From Grimontia kaedaensis (GTDB lineage Bacteria; Pseudomonadota; Gammaproteobacteria; Enterobacterales; Vibrionaceae), in the NCBI RefSeq assembly GCF_023746615.1, contig NZ_CP082276.1, positions 1 through 64,000 of the forward strand: a stretch of 64,000 nt of DNA, read 5' to 3'. The translations under genes were made by a program, and so were the position numbers. Shown here piece by piece: positions 44,743 to 53,850 of the stretch. Positions within the stretch are counted from its first letter, which is position 1. Every line of letters starts with the position of its first letter. Under the pieces are notes generated by a model that made no database searches, had not been told where the DNA came from, and was given only the letters and a program-made list of their open reading frames with translations.

Positions 44743-46488
44743 ATGATCAGTCCCTTTCAGCTCCCGAGAAAAACGCCGTTTGGTGTGATTGAAAAAGCGC
44801 TGGAGTCCTTGACAGGTCTCCGGGCATTGGATAAGCACTACCGCCGTCGTCCGGAAGGGATAGATACCGATCATTTTCTCTCCTATACCCTGGATGTGCT
44901 CGGCATTGACTACACCGTCTCTGCCGAGGATATGAAAAATATCCCGGCTACTGGCAGCACAGTGGTGGTGGCCAATCATCCGCTCGGTGGTGTGGAAGGG
45001 GTGATCCTCGCCAAACTACTGCGTCAGGTGCGCCCTGATGTGAAAGTGCTGGCAAATTACTATCTCAAACGTATTCCTGAACTCAGCGACATCTTTATCG
45101 GCGTTGACGTGTTTGAAGGCGAAAGCGCACGTAAGGCAAACCTGAGAGCGTTACGTGAAGCGCACCAACACGTCAGCGACGGCGGATTATTGTTGATTTT
45201 CCCAGCCGGTGAAGTTTCAACCTTTGACCAAGATGGACAGCTCAAAGACAAGGCATGGAGCCGCTCAGTTGCTGCTTTGGTGAAAAAGCACAAAGCGACA
45301 GTGTTACCGATTTATATTGGTGGTCAGAACAGCCGCAGATTCTATCGGGCGGGGCGTATCCATCCGTTGCTCCGTACCGCGATGCTGGCACGTGAACTTC
45401 TCAATAAACGGGGCGATTCCATTCCACTCTCTATTGGTGAAATTATCGCATGGAAAGAGTGCAGGTCATTTGATAGCGACGACGCCTTGGTGAATTATCT
45501 AAGGCTCAATACTTACCTACTCAACCGCGAGCAAGCGGTGACTAACGTTGAGTTGGAACATGCAGGTGAACCCATCATCGCACCGCAGCCGGTTGATGAC
45601 ATAGAACAGGAGCTGACGACATTACCGGCAGAAGCAAAGCTTCTATCGTCTAATGAGTTTGAGGTCTACTGCACGGAAAGCGCGAATATACCGGTGATCC
45701 TTCAGGAAATCGGCAGAATGCGTGAAGTGAATTTTCGTGCTGTCGGTGAAGGCACTGGCATGGTCTGTGATATCGACGAATTCGATGATTACTACCTGCA
45801 TCTGTTTATCTGGGACAGGGAAGCACGTCAAATGGTTGGTGCTTACCGTTTGGGTAAAGTGCAGGAAATCGTGTCAGAGAAAGGGTTGGATGGCCTCTAT
45901 TCCCGTAGCCTTTTCCAATACGAGGACCGCTTTGTTGAAAGCATGGGCAACTCGTTGGAAATGGGCCGTTCGGTGATTGATGAAAAGTATCAGCGAAGCT
46001 TGTCAGCTCTGCTGCTACTTTGGAAAGGGATTGCTGCTTATGTGAGCAAACATCCGGATATCACCACCTTGTTTGGCCCCGTCAGCATCAGCAACGACTA
46101 CCCGTTGACTGCGCGTCGACTGCTGGCTGAGAGTCTGAGTGTGCATCACTATGATAAGAGCATTGCTCAGCTGGTGGAACCGACGACACCGCTGGAAACT
46201 TCTTCGCCTGTGCCATGGCATACCTCAATGCTGGCTGGGCTTGGCGATTTGCAGTTGTTATCGAGAGTGATCAGCCGCATGAGCCAAGGTTTAGGCGTGC
46301 CCGTGTTGCTGAGGCAATACCTTGGCTTAAATGGCAAACTGGTGTGCTTTAACGTAGATCCAGCGTTCAACAATGCCTTGGATGGTTTGATTATGGTGGA
46401 CTTGCGCCATGTGCCTGCTAAGACGCTCGGCAGATACATGGGCAAAGAGCAAGCGGAAACCTATCTCGACCACCATCTGCAAAAATAG
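44743..46488 (+). CDS. olsF: Bifunctional ornithine lipid synthase OlsF
   Basis: 581 aa. The N-terminal PlsC/OlsA-like acyltransferase has NHPLGG with catalytic His79 and FPAGEVS (about 152-158). The C-terminal OlsB-like N-acyltransferase domain (about 300-560) has VGAYRLGKVQEIV and SLEMGRSVIDEKYQRS. In the known OlsF enzymes the C-terminal domain N-acylates ornithine and the N-terminal domain O-acylates lyso-ornithine lipid. Ornithine lipids substitute for phospholipids, often under phosphate limitation. Length fits the fusion. Confidence 0.85.
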   Translation: MISPFQLPRKTPFGVIEKALESLTGLRALDKHYRRRPEGIDTDHFLSYTLDVLGIDYTVSAEDMKNIPATGSTVVVANHPLGGVEGVILAKLLRQVRPDVKVLANYYLKRIPELSDIFIGVDVFEGESARKANLRALREAHQHVSDGGLLLIFPAGEVSTFDQDGQLKDKAWSRSVAALVKKHKATVLPIYIGGQNSRRFYRAGRIHPLLRTAMLARELLNKRGDSIPLSIGEIIAWKECRSFDSDDALVNYLRLNTYLLNREQAVTNVELEHAGEPIIAPQPVDDIEQELTTLPAEAKLLSSNEFEVYCTESANIPVILQEIGRMREVNFRAVGEGTGMVCDIDEFDDYYLHLFIWDREARQMVGAYRLGKVQEIVSEKGLDGLYSRSLFQYEDRFVESMGNSLEMGRSVIDEKYQRSLSALLLLWKGIAAYVSKHPDITTLFGPVSISNDYPLTARRLLAESLSVHHYDKSIAQLVEPTTPLETSSPVPWHTSMLAGLGDLQLLSRVISRMSQGLGVPVLLRQYLGLNGKLVCFNVDPAFNNALDGLIMVDLRHVPAKTLGRYMGKEQAETYLDHHLQK

Positions 46489-46800
46489 ATGGTATCTGTT
46501 TTTTACTGGAAACGTGTTTTGGCGACAATTTCTAGCTAATCAATTTAACAATCAACGTCCCAATAACGGTACTTTTTTTTAATTGTGCTGTGTCATCATT
46601 ATTGCTCATGTCTGGTTACTCCCTAGGCTGAATACAGCGGAGCTTGCGCGGTTAACATGCATCCATTGTACTTTCTGTGTCTCAAATCGACCTCGGTTAG
46701 GCTCAATGCAGGCTAAACGCTCCATGGCTCCTAAATCACTTTAACTATCAGTAATCCTCTATTTTCTGAGCGATTACCCCAACAAGATAGGGAATGAGTT
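46489..46800. other. 312-bp intergenic region without a gene
   Basis: Moderately AT-rich, no coding frame and no clear hairpin terminator after olsF. It presumably holds the promoter of the downstream reductase gene. I see no recognisable operator. Confidence 0.4.
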
Positions 46801-47736
46801 ATGCGAATTGCGATGCTAGGAGCTGGCGCAATGGGGTCTGTTATTGGAGGGCATTTAGCACTTACTGATAACGATGTGGTTTTGATTAATATTGATCCTG
46901 AATTTGTAGAAGCAGTAAACAAATCTGGGTTGATATTGGAAACAGGTAATGCAGAGCACATCGTGAAAGTGCTTGCTGTCACTGAAACACAACACCTCGA
47001 GCCATTTGACTTAGTAATAGTGTTGGTCAAAAGCTTTCACACCCAAGCAGCGATTGAGTCAGCCATTAATCTGGTGGGAGAAAATACCATGGTCATGTCT
47101 CTGCAGAATGGCTTAGGGCAAGAGTCTTTGCTATCAGAGGTAGTAGGCCGTGAGCATGTTATTGCGGGAAAAACCTATGTCGGTGGCATGATGCTGACTC
47201 CAGGAAAGGTGAAGGCCGGCGTCGCGGGTAAAGAGACGATTATTGGTGAGATTGATGGTCAACTGACCCCAAGAATCAAAGAAGTTGAGCGTATCTTTAA
47301 TGACGCTGGTCTGAAGACGGTTGCCACTGACAACATCATGGGAGCAATGTGGGATAAGTTATTGATTAATGTTGCCGCAGGGGCGCTCTCAGCTATTACT
47401 GGATTGAATTTTGGTAATCTCTACGACATACCTTCAATTAAACAAACAGGTGTTGAGGCTGTTGCTGAGGCAATGAGAGTCGCAAGTGCATTGGGTGTGA
47501 CACTGTCATTAGCCGATCCTGAGGAAGCATGGGTCAAAGCATCAGCAGGACTTCCTTTTGACTTCAAACCGTCTGTTCTTCAAAGCATCGAAAATGGAAT
47601 GACGACTGAGATTGATTTTATCAACGGCTTTGTGGTTAGTCAGGGGAAAGCAGTAGGGATTCCAACGCCGGTTAACGCCACATTGGTTGCCTGCTTAAAG
47701 GGCGTAGAGAGAGGACTCAACCCTAAAAAAGCTTAA
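46801..47736 (+). CDS. Ketopantoate reductase family (PanE/ApbA-like) oxidoreductase
   Basis: 311 aa. N-terminal NADP-binding MRIAMLGAGAMGSVIGGHLA (Rossmann GxGxxG), VLVKSFHTQAAI, and the C-terminal helical domain with MGAMWDKLLINVAAGALSAITG (conserved Lys of the family) and EIDFINGFVV. May be PanE or a paralogue acting on another 2-oxo acid; the sequence alone does not separate them. Single gene with its own terminator. Confidence 0.82.
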   Translation: MRIAMLGAGAMGSVIGGHLALTDNDVVLINIDPEFVEAVNKSGLILETGNAEHIVKVLAVTETQHLEPFDLVIVLVKSFHTQAAIESAINLVGENTMVMSLQNGLGQESLLSEVVGREHVIAGKTYVGGMMLTPGKVKAGVAGKETIIGEIDGQLTPRIKEVERIFNDAGLKTVATDNIMGAMWDKLLINVAAGALSAITGLNFGNLYDIPSIKQTGVEAVAEAMRVASALGVTLSLADPEEAWVKASAGLPFDFKPSVLQSIENGMTTEIDFINGFVVSQGKAVGIPTPVNATLVACLKGVERGLNPKKA

Positions 47737-47745
47737 ATTTCACAA

Positions 47746-47770
47746 AAAAGCGCCGGAACCCGGCGCTTTT
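47746..47770. terminator. Bidirectional rho-independent terminator
   Basis: Stem AAAAGCGCCGG/CCGGCGCTTTT with a three-base loop between the convergent reductase and outer-membrane protein genes. Confidence 0.92.
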
Positions 47771-47784
47771 TATGTTCATAACAG

Positions 47785-48300
47785 TTAGAAATTCAGGCTG
47801 GCACCGACACCAACAGAGCTGGTTTCTGCACTGCCCGCATCACGGTAAGTCAGTTCTACCGCAAGGCCAGGACCAATACCCGGAGACAGGTTAATACCTA
47901 CCGCGCCCAGCAGACCCCAACCATCCTCTTTTTCCATCGCATAAGTATTGTCGTAATAGTTGCCACCGCCACGTACATACACATCACCTAGGACGATAGG
48001 AATGTTCACCTGAAGTGCTAAAGGGATTGAGGTAGAGGTGAAGTCTTGATCTACTCCGTTTTCATCTGGAATATCGGCAGTCGTTTCGCCATAACCCGTG
48101 TAAATACTGGTGAAGTCGTTTAGGTGCAGCTTACCGTTAATGGCCCAGAAATAACCGGTCGCGCTGCGGCCCTTATATTTTACGTCGGTAATACCTGCAT
48201 CTGCACCGACAGAGATAGGCAGGATCAGCGCAGAGGCCGAGGTTGCAAAAAGGGCTGAACTTAATGCAGCCAGCGTTATCAGTTTCTTAGATTTAGCCAT
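47785..48300 (-). CDS. Outer-membrane beta-barrel protein (YfaZ-like)
   Basis: 171 aa with a signal peptide (about 1-24, ends SASA), alternating amphipathic beta strands, many Gly/Tyr, and a C-terminal Phe (GVGASLNF) typical of BAM-inserted barrels. Resembles YfaZ-type small barrels, assigned by general features. ATG 48300 has GGGGTGA upstream; the 18-residue extension to 48354 is rejected. Confidence 0.72.
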   Translation of the reverse strand: MAKSKKLITLAALSSALFATSASALILPISVGADAGITDVKYKGRSATGYFWAINGKLHLNDFTSIYTGYGETTADIPDENGVDQDFTSTSIPLALQVNIPIVLGDVYVRGGGNYYDNTYAMEKEDGWGLLGAVGINLSPGIGPGLAVELTYRDAGSAETSSVGVGASLNF

Positions 48301-48467
48301 GTGGTCACCCCGTTTATAAAAGCGCTCACCAGTAGCAAGCTTGCGACAAAACATATGGAATTCAGTTTAGGAGTGAATCGGCAGTGTAGCGGGGGAACTG
48401 AACAGCTTTTAGCAACAAGATCAGATATTTGTGAGCTGTACCCAAACAATCTGCTGTTAAAGTGACT

Positions 48468-48489
48468 AAAACGGCACCCAAAGGTGCCG
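48468..48489 (-). terminator. Terminator of the DUF445 gene
   Basis: Stem CGGCACC/GGTGCCG with four-base loop followed by TTTT on the minus strand, 25 bases after the stop. Confidence 0.75.
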
Positions 48490-48514
48490 CAAGCTTACAT
48501 TGGTGGAGGCTTTA

Positions 48515-49222
48515 TCAGGCCGCAACGAGTGCTGAAATCACGCCAATCACACCACCGAACACACCACCCCAGACCACGAGCCAGCCAAGGTGCTCGCGGA
48601 TCATCTTCTGAACGATTTCTTTGACCATTTCTGGTGTGAGTTCATCCAGGCGTTGCTCGATAACCGACTCGATGTTAGCCGTGATATCGCCCATCATTTC
48701 CGGTTGTTCAACTTGGTCTTTCAGCGCCTCAAGGAAGTTATCTTGCTGAGTAATTTCAACCACCGAAGTTTTCATTTTCTCCACGAATGGCTGGCGCAGT
48801 GGTGCCAGTGCTTCCGAACCACCCATCATGGCGAGCATACCGCCAAAAGGACTGTTGTTAATCACTTCTACCAGGCCATCAAACGTTGGGTTGAAATCGA
48901 TTTGCTCAATCACAGGCTCAAGATTCATAGCGGTGCCGTCAGACATTTCTTTGTTCAGAAAACGGTCAACATTTTCCTTGGTAAAGAACTGGTCCATCAT
49001 CAATGACTTAATGCCAAGCTTAAACGCTTCGAAACGCGCCTGGATAACGCCAGAACCATACAGTCCCGGCACTTTTTCAAACAGCATGTGTACAGCCAGC
49101 AAGTTGGTCAGCGAGCCGGACAGCGCAAATAAACCACCGTAAAGTGCCAGTGGTTGTTCAAAGTAGTAACCCGCTGCAAAAACTGATGTCGCGATAAGAT
49201 TGGTCAAAAAGCTTTTGTTCAT
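48515..49222 (-). CDS. DUF445 family membrane protein
   Basis: 235 aa. Hydrophobic helices at about 6-22 and 26-46 and a C-terminal helix (about 215-233). LTNLLAVHMLFEKVPGLYGSGVIQARFEAFKLGI is the conserved DUF445 segment. Function unknown; inner membrane. Confidence 0.88.
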   Translation of the reverse strand: MNKSFLTNLIATSVFAAGYYFEQPLALYGGLFALSGSLTNLLAVHMLFEKVPGLYGSGVIQARFEAFKLGIKSLMMDQFFTKENVDRFLNKEMSDGTAMNLEPVIEQIDFNPTFDGLVEVINNSPFGGMLAMMGGSEALAPLRQPFVEKMKTSVVEITQQDNFLEALKDQVEQPEMMGDITANIESVIEQRLDELTPEMVKEIVQKMIREHLGWLVVWGGVFGGVIGVISALVAA

Positions 49223-49301
49223 TGTTTTTGCTCAATTTGTGCACTTGGAATTGGCGATGATTTTAGACAAGTCGGAGACAACGAACAACATGGCTTTTAC
49301 A

Positions 49302-50060
49302 TCAAAACAGAAAAGAGAAAGACTGACGTTCCTGAATTTTTGTAAGAATGCGGCTAAGGGAGTCCTGCAAATAACCATGGACATAATTACCCATACTGAC
49401 CCGATTGACGCCTAATTGTTTAAGCGTGAAGAAATCTGGCAGGGTGGGCGTACACATGACATTCAAAGGAATCGCGATCACATTTGCAATGGCTTTGATA
49501 TCTTCTGGCTTTGAGAGAAATGGCACGAACAGGCCATTGGCTCCTGCATCTGCATATCGCTGTGCTCGTCCAACCGTTTCTTCCTTCGCGTTATCTAAAC
49601 CAAGCAAAAACGTATCGGTACGGACATTGATAAACACTTCATTTCGCTGACTGCCCAATAGCTTGATGACATCCCTAAGTTTCTGCTGGAAGTCATCTGC
49701 GTTTTCAAGAACTCTTTCGCCTGCATGCACTTTACTGTCTTCGATGTTAATACCTTTGACGCCCATCTTGATGAGGGTGCTAACGTTATCTGCGATCTGC
49801 TCCGGGCAATCCCCATAGCCGGATTCAATGTCCACATTCAGCGGCAAGGTAGAACAGGCAAGGATCCGCTTGACGATGAACAAGAGCTCATCGAATGTCA
49901 TGGCTTCGCCATCTTCATAACCCAGAGAATGCGCAATGGCAGCGCTGGAGGTGCCAATGGTTCTGTAGCCCAGTGACTCAGCAATTTTAGCGCTGTTTGC
50001 ATCCCAGACATTTCCCAGCAAATACATTGGTTCGCTGGTGGATAACTGATAAAAGTCCAT
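49302..50060 (-). CDS. Isocitrate lyase/PEP mutase superfamily protein
   Basis: 252-aa TIM-barrel enzyme. NVWDANSAKIAESLGYRTIGTSSAAIAHSLGYEDG, LNVDIESGYGD, INIEDS and VRTDTF correspond to the substrate and Mg-binding elements of the superfamily. Lacks the KKCGH signature of true isocitrate lyase, so it is an oxaloacetase, methylisocitrate-lyase-like or PEP-mutase-like member. GGAG lies five bases before the ATG. Confidence 0.85.
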   Translation of the reverse strand: MDFYQLSTSEPMYLLGNVWDANSAKIAESLGYRTIGTSSAAIAHSLGYEDGEAMTFDELLFIVKRILACSTLPLNVDIESGYGDCPEQIADNVSTLIKMGVKGINIEDSKVHAGERVLENADDFQQKLRDVIKLLGSQRNEVFINVRTDTFLLGLDNAKEETVGRAQRYADAGANGLFVPFLSKPEDIKAIANVIAIPLNVMCTPTLPDFFTLKQLGVNRVSMGNYVHGYLQDSLSRILTKIQERQSFSFLF

Positions 50061-50274
50061 ATGTGCTCCGTTTTTCTACGTAAAGTCGAGATAACTTTAT
50101 CGTGTTTAGTCTTGATTGCTGGCCGAATACGGAACTGAACCCAAATCGCAGTTGAACAAGAATGATTATTCCCGCGAAGTTAGAGACATAGCTCAGAGTT
50201 GAAGCACGAATATTTACCGTATGGATAGTCCACACCTACACTCATTGCGTCGACGGAATACGTAAAGAATTGGA

Positions 50275-50964
50275 ATGACACTTCGTTTTGGGATTGCCGT
50301 TTTGCTAGCCTTGTCGTTAACCGCTTGCAGTGCAAACAACCGTCCCTTTGAATTTAAAAATCTCGCCAAATCTGACATGGACTTGATCACGGATATCCAT
50401 ATCGTGGAAATTCGCGATGCGATCCGCGAACTCACCGTGAAACTTTATAAGCGCAATCCTCGAGAGTTGGCCAAGGTGCCGGAGATGACCGTCTCTGAGC
50501 GCCTCGATGCTTTCATGACGGTAAAAAGACCAGAAGGAGGCTATGCAGAACTCGGAGGATTGGATGGGGTGGATGCACTTTATCTGGCGTTCTCAGAAGA
50601 ATTCGAGGGAGACAGAGTCTTTGCTTTGATGGTTGGTATTACCGGCATGATCAGCGCCAGTTACAACAACCAGCTAGAGTTTTACCTTCTCGACGATATT
50701 GATCAGCAAAAGCTCTACAATAGTGCCCGTAACCTGGAAACTGTCGCCTGGTTGCTTAATACAAGGAAAGACATACAGGGTGAACTGATGTTACTGAGCA
50801 ATGGTATCGCACTGGATGGCACACCCAATTACAGCTATGAGCGGGTGTTGGCAAAGATGATCGTGATTCAGGATATGATGGCCAAGATGGTATCTGACAG
50901 CACCAATCGCCATATCAACCAAGTCGTGCATGGTGTGGCGTCCATGACATTTTTCCCTATCTAA
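50275..50964 (+). CDS. Lipoprotein of unknown function, 229 aa
   Basis: N-terminal lipobox LTACS (Cys18) after a hydrophobic signal. Helical soluble remainder with FKNLAKSDMDLITDIHIVEIRDAIRELTVKLYKRNPREL at the start of the mature part. GGA sits directly before the ATG, a poor ribosome site. Resembles conserved gammaproteobacterial lipoproteins, but I cannot name the family. Confidence 0.75.
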   Translation: MTLRFGIAVLLALSLTACSANNRPFEFKNLAKSDMDLITDIHIVEIRDAIRELTVKLYKRNPRELAKVPEMTVSERLDAFMTVKRPEGGYAELGGLDGVDALYLAFSEEFEGDRVFALMVGITGMISASYNNQLEFYLLDDIDQQKLYNSARNLETVAWLLNTRKDIQGELMLLSNGIALDGTPNYSYERVLAKMIVIQDMMAKMVSDSTNRHINQVVHGVASMTFFPI

Positions 50965-50993
50965 CGATTTCCTTCTGAGCGGGATTATAGGGA

Positions 50994-51839
50994 CTACCCA
51001 CGGCCTTCTTTACTCAGTATCGCGCGGATGTGTGCGATGAGTTCATTCACCCTAAGTGGCTTCAACAAAAAGCCTTGAAGCTGTTGGCTTTCCCCGATTT
51101 GGTCGGCGAAATCATTGAGTCCTGTGTAGAGCACTACCGGCAGGTCTGGACTATGTTTGCGGGCCTCATTGATGACCTGAAGCCCGGTTAGTTGAGGCAT
51201 GGCCTGATCGGTCACAAGAATGTGGTACTTATCTGGCTTTCTTCCTATTTCCCAAAGCGCCTCAAGTGGGTCGCTGAAAGTATCCACCCGAAGACCAAAA
51301 ATGGGCGGGTTGGCTTTCACCACTTCAAGCATGACTTCTTCGTCATCAATAAAGACCACATTGGGCTGATCCTGATTTTCCTCGAGAGGGATGCCTGAAG
51401 AGGGAAGGCTTTCTGGCCTTATCATATTGTCTTCGGAGCGTTTGCTGTAAAGCGGAAGGTATATGTTGAACTCTGTACCTTCATTAATGCGTGTTTTGAC
51501 GTTTATTCCACCTTGGTAACGGCTGATAATACCGTGCACGATAGAGAGACCCATTCCGGTCCCTTCGCCGTGAGCACGGGTGGTGAAAAACGGCTCATAG
51601 ATGTGTTCCAACACCTTATCGACGATGCCAACGCCGTTATCTTTTATGGTCACTCTCGCAAACATGCCGGGCTGTGCCAACCACTCAGATTCAATGTCTT
51701 GGGCGGTGAGCTCGACCACTGAAACATCAATTGTAATCTGGCCTTCACGACCTTTGCAGGCGTGATCAGCGTTAATGAGCCGCTCATTCTCTGCTTCAAG
51801 TTCCGCAATGCGTTTTCGCAGCTCATCGTTCTCAGACAT
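50994..51839 (-). CDS. Hybrid histidine kinase remnant: coiled coil, partial HATPase, receiver
   Basis: 281 aa. Coiled-coil start (LRKRIAELEAENERL, 7-21) joined directly to INADHACKGREGQITI, which looks like the tail of a HATPase N-box. DNGVGI, EPFFTT and GEGTGMGLSIV then follow, and a receiver at about 158-275 with IDDEE, the Asp of VTDQAMP, Thr of LYTG and Lys of LLKPL intact. There is no HisKA domain or phosphoacceptor His and no complete N-box. It looks like the product of an internal deletion; the receiver may still function. It overlaps the upstream 100-aa gene by eight bases. Confidence 0.75.
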   Translation of the reverse strand: MSENDELRKRIAELEAENERLINADHACKGREGQITIDVSVVELTAQDIESEWLAQPGMFARVTIKDNGVGIVDKVLEHIYEPFFTTRAHGEGTGMGLSIVHGIISRYQGGINVKTRINEGTEFNIYLPLYSKRSEDNMIRPESLPSSGIPLEENQDQPNVVFIDDEEVMLEVVKANPPIFGLRVDTFSDPLEALWEIGRKPDKYHILVTDQAMPQLTGLQVINEARKHSPDLPVVLYTGLNDFADQIGESQQLQGFLLKPLRVNELIAHIRAILSKEGRG

Positions 51840-52134
51840 TATGAGTATTTACATCACTGTAGAAAAAGCTGATGTTGGTGACCTTCTGGTTGACGCCGCG
51901 GTGAAGGGAGGCGATAGGCTCCTCATCGGTGGAAACCACGTCCCAACAACGATTCGCCTGTTCGTCGTCTTCAAAGAACATGGCCACAAGTCCTTCTTGG
52001 TCTGGCGGGGCGAGGTTGTATCCGGGGTGGGTACGACGGGAGAAGGACTGCCATCCAATATTTAGTCCCATGTCGTACAGTTGTTTGGCATAAGCAGCCA
52101 AATTCGCTCTGATCCTGTTCAGGTTTGAGCTCAT
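51832..52134 (-). CDS. Hypothetical protein upstream of the kinase remnant, 100 aa
   Basis: Soluble 100-aa protein with no signal peptide. Contains GLVAMFFEDDEQANRCWDVVSTDEEPIAS. The last codons overlap the kinase start by eight bases, so translation is coupled. Weak ribosome site. I do not recognise the family; it may itself be a truncated sensor protein. Confidence 0.55.
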   Translation of the reverse strand: MSSNLNRIRANLAAYAKQLYDMGLNIGWQSFSRRTHPGYNLAPPDQEGLVAMFFEDDEQANRCWDVVSTDEEPIASLHRGVNQKVTNISFFYSDVNTHNV

Positions 52135-52171
52135 ACAATCCGTGCATTGAGATCAAAATAGCTTCCTTGTT

Positions 52172-52715
52172 TTAGTTGTAAATCTGGTGGTTGAAATTGG
52201 CGTTCCAGCTCATCAAGGCTTTAATAGGCATAGGTTTAGCAATGTAAAACCCCTGCGCGGAATCGCACCATTCGTGTTGCAAGTGCTCGTAAATTTCGTG
52301 GGATTCAACACCCTCTGCGATGACCTTGAGTTCCATGCGTTTCGCTAGGTCGATACAGGAGCGGACGATGTTTAGAGATTGAGCGTTGCTGAGCATGGTT
52401 TTAGTGAAGGACTTATCAACTTTGAGCTCAGAAAACGGCAGAGTGTGGAACAGTGAAAGCGACGAATACCCAGTGCCGAAATCATCCAGAGATAGGCCAA
52501 CACCTTTGATTCGAAGATTAACGAGAATATCCAAAACGTTCTGATTGCCTTCCAGAAACTCACGTTCAATCAGTTCCAGTGTGATTTGATTGGGCGCAAT
52601 CAATTTCCCGGCGATCAGGGAGTTAAAGCGGAATTGGTACTCCGGTGTTACTAGGGATGAGGCGCTGACATTAATGGAGATGGACTTGAAATGCGGGAGC
52701 TCGGTCAGTGATTCA
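52172..52715 (-). pseudogene. 5'-truncated EAL-domain gene fragment
   Basis: The frame encodes the C-terminal two thirds of an EAL domain: LPHFKSISINVSASSLVTPEY (in the part without a start codon), then LELIEREF, LDDFGTGYSS, KVDKSF, VIAEGVE and SAQGFYIAKPMP. The EAL motif itself and everything upstream are missing. EAL homology stops where a dispersed repeat sequence (52716-52738) begins, and the same frame meets a stop at about 52755. A residual internal TTG at 52603 could start a 143-aa product, unlikely to be an active phosphodiesterase. Confidence 0.78.
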
Positions 52716-52738
52716 GCATCTTCAGGTTGTTTGGGTAT
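52716..52738. repeat. Copy of a dispersed ATACCCAAACAACCTGAAG repeat
   Basis: On the minus strand reads ATACCCAAACAACCTGAAG followed by ATGC, resembling a short intergenic repeat common in Vibrionaceae. Related, less complete copies occur at 36319, 48439 and 59937 in this window. It marks the truncation point of the EAL fragment. Confidence 0.6.
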
Positions 52739-52767
52739 AAAGATTAGGAATTAATAGAAAAGAAAAA

Positions 52768-52810
52768 GGACAGGCAATATGGAGTCAGCTCAACTGAGCA
52801 TTGCCTGTCC
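52768..52810. other. Stable imperfect cruciform hairpin
   Basis: Perfect 11-bp arms GGACAGGCAAT and ATTGCCTGTCC enclose 21 bases that hold a second small inverted repeat (GCTCA..TGAGC). No strong T run follows (AAAATGC on the plus strand). It lies upstream of a 41-codon frame and could be a terminator, a leader structure or a remnant. Confidence 0.5.
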
Positions 52811-52862
52811 AAAATGCAAATAATTGCATTGAAATAAATTACACCAACTACAAGGAACTTCC

Positions 52863-52988
52863 ATGTTGTTTTACCAGATACCATCAACGCTGCCTGATGA
52901 TGCCAGTAAAGTGGAGGCGGTAATGTATTGGGTGCATCAATTTATTACCAACCAAAAGGCTCGCTACCATAGCCAAAAACGAATTTAA
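52863..52988 (+). CDS. Small protein, 41 aa
   Basis: Reading frame from the ATG at 52863 to TAA at 52986-52988, preceded by AAGGAAC with suitable spacing. Composition is plausible for a small soluble helical protein (begins MLFYQIPSTLPDDASKVEAV). Its end overlaps the convergent lipoprotein gene by four bases. No family recognised; coding status is likely but unproven. Confidence 0.45.
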   Translation: MLFYQIPSTLPDDASKVEAVMYWVHQFITNQKARYHSQKRI

Positions 52989-53437
52989 AACTGTTCAATA
53001 CTTTCGCTATCTTCATGAATAAACCGCTTTGATATACCATTTTCCCTAACGAGCAACCCTGATTTATTCACGTGATATTTGTGATTGATCTTTTGTCCAT
53101 TGATCAATGCGCCTATCACCAGAAAACAAAAGTGTGCGCCAACCTGACAATCTATTTGATAATTCCCTTTTCCTCCGTGCTTCAATGCCTTGGTGACTGA
53201 GCCGTCATGGCTGCTGACCATTGTGACCCGCGATACTGAGGCAATCCTCGCCTGCTTGTCTTCAAAAATGACTTTTTCGCGTGTCTGTTCGCTATCTATG
53301 CCAAAGTGGGAATAATAATAACCACCTTGTCGTAATGCGGAATTTAAATCAGCTTCGCGCTGGTCACTACTATTAACAATACAAGCTGTTAATAGAAAGC
53401 TAGAAATTGTTACTGCTAAGCATTTAACTTTTTTCAT
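52985..53437 (-). CDS. Lipoprotein of unknown function, 150 aa
   Basis: Signal peptide with lipobox LTAC (Cys19). The mature part has two further cysteines (about 97 and 104) that could pair. GGGAG lies about seven bases before the ATG. Soluble periplasmic or outer-membrane-anchored protein; no family recognised. Downstream end overlaps the small convergent gene. Confidence 0.72.
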   Translation of the reverse strand: MKKVKCLAVTISSFLLTACIVNSSDQREADLNSALRQGGYYYSHFGIDSEQTREKVIFEDKQARIASVSRVTMVSSHDGSVTKALKHGGKGNYQIDCQVGAHFCFLVIGALINGQKINHKYHVNKSGLLVRENGISKRFIHEDSESIEQF

Positions 53438-53850
53438 GGGATATCTCCCATTTTGTTAGTGAGTGTGAACACCCTGCTTAATCACATTGTTATTTTTATT
53501 TGACTCGATAAAAGGAGCCATTCCCCTAATGTTTAATAACCTGCTTGTTGTGCTTATTACAGGTGCAAGTTCAATTACAGTATTCGTGGAAGACGCGTTT
53601 TGTTTTTCTGATTTAAGCTTTATTCAAGAAGCGAAATTTTAAAAGTAAAAATTTACGTAAGGTTGAATGGATGTTAAATAAATGAAACATTGGTGTCGGT
53701 TTATTTAATAGTGAATGGTGAGGATTCAGGAGTGTCGCGCTTTCAGTACGCTAGTGATTTTGAGCTATTTGTATGATTTTAATAATGAATTTGAGTTTTT
53801 TCGAGATGGAAGACATTGCAAGCTGCTGCGCATGAAAAACACCAGAAAAA
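53438..53850. other. 413-bp AT-rich intergenic region
   Basis: No convincing gene. One 37-codon frame (53529-53642, plus) has an AAGGAG eleven bases upstream, too weak to call. It should contain the promoter of the 150-aa lipoprotein gene. I see no clear terminator for the GGDEF-EAL gene that ends at 53851. Confidence 0.4.

Noticed and set aside
53529..53642. 37-codon frame on the plus strand
   Set aside because: The nearest AAGGAG is too far from the ATG and the composition gives no coding support.
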